Shown here piece by piece: positions 7,741 through 15,287 of a DNA stretch of 17,146 nucleotides (position 1 is the stretch's first letter; every line of letters starts with the position of its first letter). Origin of the DNA: Site-B1 sp963722665. Lineage in GTDB: Bacteria; Bacteroidota; Bacteroidia; Flavobacteriales; Flavobacteriaceae. Made by a program: the position numbers and the translations under genes. The stretch lies in contig CAVRNW010000016.1 in the NCBI GenBank assembly GCA_963722665.1, positions 1 to 17,146 of the forward strand. Reading direction: 5' to 3'. The notes under the pieces are model-generated. The model saw nothing but the letters and a program-made list of their open reading frames with translations, was not told where the DNA came from and did no database searches.

Positions 7741-8316
7741 TTATTCCAGTTTTTTCGGAATCCATTTAACTTCATCTGCTTGAAGGTCATATGACAACTT
7801 TCGTGCCAAGACAAATAAGTAATCAGAAAGACGATTGAGATAGGTAAGTGTTTCTGGTTGGAAAGGAGCAATTTCGTTCAAGGCAACAGCCAATCGTTCT
7901 GCTCTTCTGCAAACTCCTCTAGCAATATGACAGAATGACACCGTTTGGTGTCCTCCAGGAAGAATGAAGTTGGTCATTGGCGGTAAACTTTCGTTCATTG
8001 CATCAATTTCCTTTTCTAGCAATTCAATGTCGTCATTTGAAATTTTTGGAATATTCAACCGTTCTTTACCACTCTTCAATATCGCTTTTTTTGGGTCTGT
8101 TGCTAAGATAGAGCCAACAGTGAATAGTTTGTCTTGAATATTAATTAAGACGTCTTTATAATGAGTATTTATGTTTTGATCTCTAACAAGGCCTATATGT
8201 GAATTAAGCTCATCTACCGTTCCATAGCTTTCAATTCTTATATGATGTTTGGGCACTCTTGTTCCGCCAAATAATGCTGTGGTTCCTTTGTCACCTGTCT
8301 TAGTGTAGATCTTCAT
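7741..8316 (-). CDS. pduO: PduO-type cob(I)alamin adenosyltransferase
   Basis: A 191-residue trimeric ATP:cob(I)alamin adenosyltransferase, which makes coenzyme B12 (AdoCbl) in the cytoplasm and can hand it to the mutase. The N-terminal ATP-binding TGDKGTT is at residues 7-13 with DELNSHIG at 35-42. The signature RRAER is at 137-141 and NRLSDYLF at 161-168, with the following arginine/lysine helix. Length is normal and the frame intact. The ATG at 8316 gives the classic MKIYTKTGDKG start. Its first 17 bases overlap the end of the small membrane-protein gene, indicating co-transcription with the ABC ATPase upstream. The functional partner MeaB lies 4.6 kb further along on the same strand. Confidence 0.95.
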   Translation of the reverse strand: MKIYTKTGDKGTTALFGGTRVPKHHIRIESYGTVDELNSHIGLVRDQNINTHYKDVLINIQDKLFTVGSILATDPKKAILKSGKERLNIPKISNDDIELLEKEIDAMNESLPPMTNFILPGGHQTVSFCHIARGVCRRAERLAVALNEIAPFQPETLTYLNRLSDYLFVLARKLSYDLQADEVKWIPKKLE

Positions 8317-8467
8317 CCTTTTCTTTCTGTTTCCTTTTTTCTAAATAACTGTCTCGGAATTTTTTGTGTTTTCTGTTTCTATAAGATCCATGACTCTTTT
8401 TATAATTGATAATGACAAAAACAGCTGCAATACTAATAAGAATTATGTAAATGACTACTTCTTTCAT
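8300..8467 (-). CDS. Small single-span membrane protein (55 residues), unrecognised family
   Basis: An ORF begins ATG at 8465-8467 and stops TAA at 8300-8302. It begins MKEVVIYIILISIAAVFVII (residues 1-20, one membrane span with N-terminus probably outside), then NYKKSHGSYR, and the rest is a highly charged tail of mostly Lys, Arg, Glu and Asp (KRKQKEKDED) in the cytoplasm. Its ATG overlaps the stop of the ABC ATPase as ATGA (4 bases) and its 3' end overlaps the adenosyltransferase start by 17 bases. This nested, coupled arrangement plus the clean span-then-basic-tail composition argues that it is real. I do not recognise a family or function; an accessory subunit for the adjacent ABC ATPase is one possibility. 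Confidence 0.78.
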   Translation of the reverse strand: MKEVVIYIILISIAAVFVIINYKKSHGSYRNRKHKKFRDSYLEKRKQKEKDEDLH

Positions 8468-9150
8468 TTATTTCTTTGGTCACTGTCTACCATTCCATCA
8501 ATTAAACGGATAACCCTATGAGCTCGGGCAGCGATGTCTTCCTCGTGAGTTACTACTATTACCGTATTACCGTTCTGATGGATTTCATCTAACAGATCCA
8601 TAATTTCCTTGGATGTTTTAGAATCCAGGTTTCCGGTTGGTTCATCTGCAAGAATTATTGAAGGTTTATTGACCAATGCTCTTCCAACCGCCACACGCTG
8701 TCTTTGTCCACCAGATAGTTGATTTGGTTTATGGTCCATTCTGTCAGCTAAACCAACATCAGTTAAAACTTCTTCTGCACGTTTAGTTCTGTCTTTTTTT
8801 GAAATACCCGCATAAACCATTGGCAGTGCAACATTTTCCAGAGCAGTTGTACGAGGTAACAAATTAAAAGTTTGAAATACAAAGCCTATTTCATGATTCC
8901 TTATTTCGGCTAGATCGTCATCACTCATTTTGCTTACATCTTTTCCATTAAGGATGTAACTTCCGGAAGTTGGAGTATCCAAACAACCTAAAAGATTCAT
9001 AAGAGTAGACTTACCCGATCCGGAAGGCCCCATTATTGCAATGTAGTCACCGCGTTCTATGTCAAGATCGATTCCTTTTAAAACATGAACAGTTTCTTGG
9101 CCAAGTGGAAAATCTCTAATAATATTTCTTATTTCAATAACATTGCTCAT
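8464..9150 (-). CDS. LolD/MacB-type ABC transporter ATP-binding protein
   Basis: A 228-residue ABC ATPase of the LolD/MacB/FtsE-like subfamily, which drives type VII (mechanotransmission) permeases in lipoprotein release or peptide/antibiotic efflux. Walker A GPSGSGKST is at 41-49, the Q-loop VFQTFNLL at 91-98, signature LSGGQRQR at 145-152, Walker B IILADEPTGNLD at 165-176 and the switch histidine at H202. The length and the IRDFPLGQETVHVLKGI start are typical. No FtsX-like permease is adjacent, so the partner must be encoded elsewhere. It is 74 bases behind the methyltransferase and shares an ATGA overlap with the small membrane protein. Confidence 0.92.
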   Translation of the reverse strand: MSNVIEIRNIIRDFPLGQETVHVLKGIDLDIERGDYIAIMGPSGSGKSTLMNLLGCLDTPTSGSYILNGKDVSKMSDDDLAEIRNHEIGFVFQTFNLLPRTTALENVALPMVYAGISKKDRTKRAEEVLTDVGLADRMDHKPNQLSGGQRQRVAVGRALVNKPSIILADEPTGNLDSKTSKEIMDLLDEIHQNGNTVIVVTHEEDIAARAHRVIRLIDGMVDSDQRNK

Positions 9151-9224
9151 TTTTCAGCTCGTAATTTTAAGTATGCAAGATACAGGATTTTTATATTTTA
9201 TATGACGTTATAAATGTAATCTTG

Positions 9225-9999
9225 TTACAGTCTGATTGTAAAATGTTGCTTTTCTTGTTCCTTCCTAAAAAAAACAAATCCCCAATAAAAAGTATCAATG
9301 GTCAAAGTGACATTTGGATCCTGTTTAATGGTTTCCCAGGCTTCGGTCATCCCTTTTGACCAGTGAATATCATCAAAGATCATCAAGGAGTCATTATGTA
9401 CCGATTTTAAAAGAGTATTGAAATAGTTGATCGTAGCTTCCTTTTGATGGTTTCCATCTATATAAATGAAATCGAATTTTTTACTTTTCAAACTATTCAA
9501 CTCGTTTTCAAATTCATTTACGATCAGATTAATATTGTTCAGTTTATATAATTTGAATTGTTCTTTTGCGATTGCTGATGTCTCAGGACAACCTTCAATT
9601 GTAGTAATTTTAGCTTTAGGATTACCTAAACTTAAAGCGCAGGTTGACATTCCAAGTGATGTGCCTAATTCAAGAATTGAATTTGGTTTAAAATACTTTG
9701 AAATTCTAAATAGTAATTGAGCTCTTTTTTTAGTTATTCCGGCATTTTTCGAAATATCAGACACTTTTCTGGATTCCGTTTTAAATACCTTACTCCCAGC
9801 ACCAAAATCTTTTACAGTATATGACCGATTTGTTTTTATTTAGAATGTTGCGGTAATCTTTTATTATTTTATATTCTTTATAAAATTTGGTATCATAAAA
9901 ACATTTTGTAACCAAATTATACACGAAAGGTGAATGAATCCCATGCTTATTAGTTGAGAATAAAAGAAATTTTATATATTCAAGTACTGTATATAACAC
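9225..9999 (-). CDS. Class I SAM-dependent methyltransferase, frameshifted near 9820
   Basis: The first part starts GTG at 9999 and reads through KHGIHSPFVYNLVTKCFYD before stopping at 9790 after SVIYCKRFWCWE. The adjacent frame supplies the rest: VKDFGAGSKVF, SDISKNAGITKKRAQLLF, then SILELGTSLGMSTCAL (SAM-binding glycine motif) and FDFIYIDGNHQ (motif typical of the Methyltransf_24 O-methyltransferase-like group). Dropping one base in ATATACT (about 9817-9822) yields a continuous ~257-residue protein ending FTIRL at 9225. The substrate is unknown. A stop lies immediately upstream of the GTG in frame, and its G is shared with the ABC-F stop (TAGTG), so it is coupled to that gene. Confidence 0.83.
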
Positions 10000-11862
10000 T
10001 AATCTTCAAGTTTTGCAGTAAGTTCAAACCAACGCTCTTCTTTTTCTTCAATTTCATTAATTATTGATTGAAGTTTGTTGGAGAGTTCATTTATTTCTTC
10101 TTGGGTCAATTCGGCATTATTGAACTGCCCTTCAAAATTCTTTTTATCGAGTTCTAAAGATCTTAATTTACTTTCAATGTTTTTGTATTCTTTTTGTTCA
10201 TTGTAAGAAAGTTGAATGTTACTATCCTTTTTCCAGTTCTTTTTTTCGTTTGATTTTAATTCAGATTTGAATTCCGGCGGTTTGCTATCTTCATAAATTC
10301 TGTAATCAGAATAATTTCCCGGAAAATCCTCAATAATACCATCTCCTTTAAAAACCAGCAAATGATCTACAATTTTATCCATGAAATAACGGTCATGAGA
10401 TACGACTATAATACAGCCTGGAAAATCTAGTAGAAATTGCTCCAAAACATTTAGAGTTACAATATCTAAGTCGTTGGTAGGCTCATCAAGAAATAAAAAG
10501 TTAGGATTTTGAATTAAGACGGTACATAAGTACAACCGTTTAAGTTCACCACCACTTAATTTTTCAACAAAATCATATTGCTTTTTTCTGTCAAACAGAA
10601 AGCGTTCCAGTAGTTGTTGGGCACTTATTTGTCTCCCTTTTTTAAGAGGAATATAATCTCCATATTCTCTTATTACATCTATTACCTTTTGACCGGGTTT
10701 TATCTTAATTCCATCTTGAGTATAATACCCAAGTTTAACAGTTTCACCGATAACAATTTTTCCTGAGTCTGGCTGAAGACTTCCTGTTAATAAATTAAGA
10801 AAGGTGGATTTTCCGGAACCATTTTTACCTATAATTCCGACTCTTTCTCCCTTTTTAAAACCATAATCAAACTTATTTAAAATGACATTGTTGCCAAAAG
10901 ACTTACTTAAATTATGCAGCTCAATGATCTTGTTACCAAGTCGTTCCATATTTATCTCTAATTGAATAACATGCTCTTTTCTTCTTTGATGGGCGCGATG
11001 TTTTATATCCTGAAAATCATCGATCCTGGATTTGGATTTGGTTGTTCTGGCTTTGGGTTGTCTTCTCATCCAGTCAAGTTCTTTGTTATATAATTGTTTT
11101 GCTTTATCAACTTCAGATGGATTCTTGAGCAAGTCTTTCTTCTTTTTTATTTAGATAATATGAGTAATTTCCTTTGTAGGTATATAATTGTCCATTATCT
11201 AGTTCAATGATCTCATTACAAACTCTTTCCAGGAAATATCTGTCATGTGTAACCATGAAAAGAGTTATTTTTTCCTTTTTAAAAAATTCTTCAAGCCATT
11301 CGATCATTTCCAGATCAAGATGGTTGGTAGGTTCATCAAGAATTAATAGATCAGGATTATTTAACAGCGTATTTACTAATGCCAGACGTTTCTTTTGTCC
11401 TCCGGAAAGGGTACTGACCTTGTCCTGTAAATTTTCAAGTTTAAATTTAAAAAGAAGTTGCTTGTATAATGTTTCAAAAGACCAGGCATTATTAATTTCC
11501 ATTTGCTCAAATGCTTTTTGGTAAACTTTAGAATTGCCTGGATTTAAAAGTGCATCTTCATACGTTTTTATAACTTTTAGGATATGGTTATCATTATCAA
11601 AAATGGTTTGTTCAACTGTCAATTCTTGATTTAATTCCGGTTCCTGAGATAAATAGGAAATTTTTAATCCATTTCTGTAAACTATACTTCCAGTATCAGG
11701 TTCATCATTTCCTGTTAAAATATTAAGTAGTGACGTTTTTCCGGTACCATTTTTTGCAACAAATGCAATTTTTTCGTCTTTGTGAATGCTGAAAGAGATG
11801 TTCTTAAAAAGATTTAGTTCTCCATAGCTTTTAGCAATATTTTCAACGGTAAGGTAATTCAT
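9999..11862 (-). CDS. uup: Uup-type ABC-F ATPase, split by a frameshift near 11128
   Basis: A soluble tandem ABC protein without membrane domains. Uup-type ABC-F proteins act on the ribosome or on branched DNA intermediates. The first half (ATG at 11862, MNYLTVENIAKSYG) has Walker A AKNGTGKT at 36-43, signature LSGGQKKR at 152-159 and LLILDEPTNHLD from 172. It stops after ERLAQESI. The interdomain linker (EVDKAKQLYNKELDWMRRQP, KARTTKSKSRIDDF) is in the next frame, followed by the second cassette (GKNGSGKST, LSGGELKR, LFLDEPTNDLD) and a C-terminal coiled coil ending WFELTAKLED. Removing one base at about 11126 joins them into a normal ~620-residue protein. A longer start at 11925 is possible but adds 21 unconserved residues and overlaps the divergent gene's promoter. 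Confidence 0.9.
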
Positions 11863-11935
11863 TCCTCGGTTTTTGCAAATAACGGATAAAAAACCAAAAA
11901 ATCCGATAAAAGTTTTATTATTCACGATGAAAAGC

Positions 11936-11943
11936 TATATTTG
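11936..11943 (+). promoter_or_regulatory. Promoter of the polysaccharide export locus (-7 box)
   Basis: TATATTTG is a perfect TAnnTTTG box 22 bases upstream of the ATG at 11966. At the -33 position with a 19-base spacer there is TTT (11914-11916) instead of TTG. It lies in the ~100-base gap between the divergent ABC-F and export genes, so it probably starts the polysaccharide operon. Confidence 0.55.
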
Positions 11944-11965
11944 TGACTTAAGAATATGCCTCATT

Positions 11966-12754
11966 ATGAAAAAATTATGCTTTGCTATTGGTTTAATTTT
12001 TGTTTTTTTTGCTTCATCCTGCATAACCAGTAAACGAGTAGTATACCTGCAAGATAAGGGAACCATAATTAATGATTCACTGATCATTACGTCTTTGGTA
12101 CAACCTTACCGGGTGCAGACCAATGATATGTTAAGCATTACTGTAAAAGCTCTTGACCCTGAATTGACAGCAATCTTTAACCCGGTTGGAGAAAGTTTGA
12201 GCTCATCTGGAGGAAATTTGTATTTTAATGGTTTTACAGTAGATGATCATGGCAATATCAAATTTCCAATATTGGGCAGTATTTCAGTACTTGGATTAAC
12301 AATTGAGGAAATTGAGGAAAAAGTAAAAGAAGAGTTGCTAAAACAATATTTCAAGGAAACCGCACAACTATATGTAACTGTTAAGCTTGCCGGTCTTCGC
12401 TTTACAGTTCTGGGAGAAGTTGGTGGAGCAGGTACTAAAACCTTGTTTCAGGATAAGGTGAATATTATAGAAGCCCTGGCTAATTCCGGAGATATAAAAT
12501 CAACAGGAAACAGAAAGGATGTTCTAATTATCAGACAGTATCCACAAGGTCAAAAAATTCATCATATTGATCTAACTGATATTGCAGCGATCAGATCACC
12601 ATATTATTATGTTCAGCCTAATGACATGATCTATGTCAGGCCTTTAAAACGCAAATTTATTGGCGTAGGCGAAACTTTTACCCAAACCTTAGGAACTGTT
12701 GCTTCTATTTTTTCAGTTGTAGTTTCTACTTATTTTTTAGTTAAAAATCTCTAA
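11966..12754 (+). CDS. Wza-like outer-membrane polysaccharide export lipoprotein
   Basis: Member of the polysaccharide biosynthesis/export (OPX) family, which forms the periplasmic and outer-membrane exit channel for capsule or exopolysaccharide. The ATG at 11966 gives a lipoprotein signal peptide MKKLCFAIGLIFVFFASSC with the lipidated Cys at residue 19. An ATG at 11873 in the same frame would bury this signal 31 residues in, so I reject it. The export domain begins PYRVQTNDMLSITV (47-60) and FTVDDHGNIKFPILG (90-104). An SLBB-type segment FTVLGEVGGAGT follows (146-157). A hydrophobic C-terminal stretch (about 241-258) replaces Wza's helical barrel, as in shorter Bacteroidota members. 262 residues. 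It is 10 bases before the kinase gene and clearly co-transcribed with it. Confidence 0.92.
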   Translation: MKKLCFAIGLIFVFFASSCITSKRVVYLQDKGTIINDSLIITSLVQPYRVQTNDMLSITVKALDPELTAIFNPVGESLSSSGGNLYFNGFTVDDHGNIKFPILGSISVLGLTIEEIEEKVKEELLKQYFKETAQLYVTVKLAGLRFTVLGEVGGAGTKTLFQDKVNIIEALANSGDIKSTGNRKDVLIIRQYPQGQKIHHIDLTDIAAIRSPYYYVQPNDMIYVRPLKRKFIGVGETFTQTLGTVASIFSVVVSTYFLVKNL

Positions 12755-12764
12755 TGTTTATTTT

Positions 12765-15236
12765 ATGAATGAAGAATTTGAATTTTTAGAGAAACAAAAT
12801 ATATTTGATTTCAAGGCTTTTTTATTCAGGGCATTAAGCTACTGGAAGCTATTTGTTCTTTGTATAGGAATAGGATTGGTCATTGCCTATCAGCTCAACA
12901 TCAGGAAACAAAAGAGTTATAGATTAAGTACCCAAATATCTATTCAGGATGATAAGAACCCATTGTTTACATCTAATACCAGTTTAACCTTTAACTGGGG
13001 AGGTGTAACAGGCAAGGTGCAAACTGTGGTAGTTTCCCTGAAATCCAGGTCTCATAATGAAAAGGTGGTCGAAAGGCTTAAGTTTTATATGCAATATTTA
13101 AAGCAAGGAAGATTTAGGATGGAAGATGTATACAAATCAACGCCTTTTGTATTTAACCCTACTGAAGATTTTGGACAATTACTTTATAAACCAATAAAAA
13201 TTCTTTTTTTAAATAGTAATGAATTTAAGTTAGAAGTAGATTTTCCTGGTACTAAAGCAGCAACACTAAATTATTTTGATAAAAAAAGATCCGTTGTTGA
13301 TGTTGATCAGGGGTTATTCTCAAAGATATACAAACTAGGGGATTCAATAAACCTTCCTTTTTTGAAAGGTAAAATTACTTCAGCTGAAAACCGTACAGCG
13401 AAAGCTGGAGAGGAATACTTTATAAGATTCAATAATTTTGATGGTATTGTAGCATCATACAACGGCAGATTAAGTGTTCAGAATACAACAGGATCATCAA
13501 TTTTGAATATAAGTTTAGTTGATGTTAATAAAGCCAAGATCGTAGATTACTTGAATATGACGGTTCAAGTCTTGAGTGAGGATCAATTGAACAGAAAAAA
13601 TCAATTTGCAACTAATACCATAAATTTCATTGAAAATCAGATGGTGAAAGTTAGAAGTGAATTAATAGAAAATGCTGATGAATTAAACGCCTATAGAAAG
13701 AAGAATAAGATCTACAATATAAGTGATGAAAGTAGTCTGCTTACTGGAAAATTGTCAAAATATGATCAGGAAAAAGAATCTTTAAACAGAAAACTTTCTT
13801 ACTATGCTATTTTAAAGAATTATTTATTGAATAGCAAGACCTTTACCGATATCCCGGCTCCGTCAATTGCCGGGATAGACGAAGGTAACATTGTTGGTAA
13901 TATTGGAAAAATTAATGAACTTTCAGTTCAGAGATCTCAACTTGAATATTCTGTCAGAAAAGATGCCTCAATTTTTGATGATCTGGACAGGCAAATAGAA
14001 GGAATTAAAGCTGTGCTTCTAGAAAACATCAGTGCAGCAGATAATGTGACCAAATCACAATTAAAGGATATCAATAATAAATTATCTCAAGCAGAATCTC
14101 AGTTTTTAAAACTACCTGAGGACCAGCAAAGGTTGCTTACCATTCAAAGGCAATATAATTTAAGTGAGCAAACTTATAATGTATTTTTAGCAAAACTCGG
14201 TGAAGCAGGCATTGTAAAAGCTTCAAATATCTCTGATATTTTGGTTATAGATCCTGCAAAGGATATTGGAGGCGGAGTGTTAGGTACAAATAATAATGCC
14301 AATTATTTTATTGCCATTTTTGCCGGATTATTATTACCATTATTACTGGCATTTATTGTTACAATTACTGATAAGAATATTCATGGCCCTCAGGATGTCG
14401 AATCCTTGTCCTCAATTCCAATAATTGGAGTAATTGGCAAAAACAAAGCATCCAATAATCTTGCAGTTTATGAAAAACCAAAATCTGCAGTGGCAGAAGG
14501 GTTTAGAGCTATCAGATCAAGTCTTCAATATATGTATAAAAAGCATAGTGTCGAGGGTAGTAAAACAGTCATGGTGACTTCTTCAGTTAGTGGTGAAGGA
14601 AAAACTTTTGTTTCTATAAATGTTGCAACGGTATTTGCATTAAGTGAAAAGAAAACCGTTTTGGTAGGATTGGATTTACGAAAGCCAAAAATATTTGGTG
14701 ATTTTAACATCCATAATGATATCGGTGTTGTTAATTACCTCATCGATGACAAAACAATGAGCGATGTTATACAAAAAACCAAAATTCCATATTTAGATGT
14801 TATTACTTCCGGGCCGGTACCTCCTAATCCTTCAGAGCTATTAATGAATGATAATATGGATAAACTGATTTCCGATCTTAAAAAATCCTACGATTATATT
14901 ATTCTGGACACACCTCCGATAGGTCTGGTTTCCGATGCCATTGAATTGGTTCAATATGTGGATGCCACTTTGTATTTGATAAGACAGGACTATACTAAAA
15001 AAGGAATGCTCAATTTGATAAATGAAAAACACAAAAAAGGAGAAGTCAGGAATTTAAGTTTTGTTTATAATGACTTTGATGTTAAAGCTAAATACGGATA
15101 TGGCTATGGATATGGTTACGGCTATGGCTATGGATATGGTTACGGCTATGGTGGTTATAGCAAAGGATATCACGAAGATGATAAGGAGAAATCCAGATTA
15201 AGAAAATTCTTAAAAATATTTAAAAGAAAACGATAA
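12765..15236 (+). CDS. Wzc-like polysaccharide co-polymerase and tyrosine kinase with YG-repeat tail
   Basis: An 823-residue inner-membrane BY-kinase that controls chain length and export together with the Wza-like partner. The N-terminal Wzz span is at about 29-44, followed by a periplasmic domain with long coiled coils (about 280-480, a GNVR-like segment before the second span) and span 2 at about 512-534. The cytoplasmic kinase has Walker A SGEGKT at 609-614, Walker A' around D637 (VLVGLDLRKPK) and Walker B IILDTPP with D715. The tail from 777 is ten YG dipeptides and then two further tyrosines (12 Tyr in all), ending in a basic RLRKFLKIFKRKR. The tyrosine cluster is the autophosphorylation site in this family; the perfect YG regularity is notable. 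The frame is intact. Confidence 0.95.
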   Translation: MNEEFEFLEKQNIFDFKAFLFRALSYWKLFVLCIGIGLVIAYQLNIRKQKSYRLSTQISIQDDKNPLFTSNTSLTFNWGGVTGKVQTVVVSLKSRSHNEKVVERLKFYMQYLKQGRFRMEDVYKSTPFVFNPTEDFGQLLYKPIKILFLNSNEFKLEVDFPGTKAATLNYFDKKRSVVDVDQGLFSKIYKLGDSINLPFLKGKITSAENRTAKAGEEYFIRFNNFDGIVASYNGRLSVQNTTGSSILNISLVDVNKAKIVDYLNMTVQVLSEDQLNRKNQFATNTINFIENQMVKVRSELIENADELNAYRKKNKIYNISDESSLLTGKLSKYDQEKESLNRKLSYYAILKNYLLNSKTFTDIPAPSIAGIDEGNIVGNIGKINELSVQRSQLEYSVRKDASIFDDLDRQIEGIKAVLLENISAADNVTKSQLKDINNKLSQAESQFLKLPEDQQRLLTIQRQYNLSEQTYNVFLAKLGEAGIVKASNISDILVIDPAKDIGGGVLGTNNNANYFIAIFAGLLLPLLLAFIVTITDKNIHGPQDVESLSSIPIIGVIGKNKASNNLAVYEKPKSAVAEGFRAIRSSLQYMYKKHSVEGSKTVMVTSSVSGEGKTFVSINVATVFALSEKKTVLVGLDLRKPKIFGDFNIHNDIGVVNYLIDDKTMSDVIQKTKIPYLDVITSGPVPPNPSELLMNDNMDKLISDLKKSYDYIILDTPPIGLVSDAIELVQYVDATLYLIRQDYTKKGMLNLINEKHKKGEVRNLSFVYNDFDVKAKYGYGYGYGYGYGYGYGYGYGGYSKGYHEDDKEKSRLRKFLKIFKRKR
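15102..15149 (+). repeat. Perfect 24-bp tandem duplication inside the kinase tail
   Basis: Bases 15102-15125 and 15126-15149 are identical 24-bp units, each coding four Gly-Tyr pairs. They mix TAT/TAC and GGC/GGA/GGT codons, so the identity reflects a recent duplication rather than amino-acid constraint alone. Being a multiple of three, unit gain or loss would change the number of phosphorylatable tyrosines without breaking the frame. Confidence 0.9.
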
Positions 15237-15287
15237 GTTAGACATCACAAATAATTAAATTTACGCCTCAAAAAAAAGAAGAAAATA

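Noticed and set aside
8464..11862. An antibiotic-resistance or defence island made of the ABC ATPase, methyltransferase and ABC-F genes
   Set aside because: All three belong to common chromosomal families, with composition like their neighbours and no mobility genes nearby; the Uup-type linker does not resemble that of dedicated resistance ABC-F factors.
11863..11925. Upstream start for the ABC-F gene (ATG at 11925) and for the export gene (ATG at 11873), which would make the two divergent genes overlap
   Set aside because: Both extensions lack family-like sequence. The export gene's lipoprotein signal begins at 11966 and the ABC-F family start MNYLTVENI at 11862; the gap between them holds a perfect -7 promoter box.
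15093..15170. CRISPR-like or satellite array
   Set aside because: The repeat is contiguous, without spacers, in frame within the kinase gene and encodes YG dipeptides.
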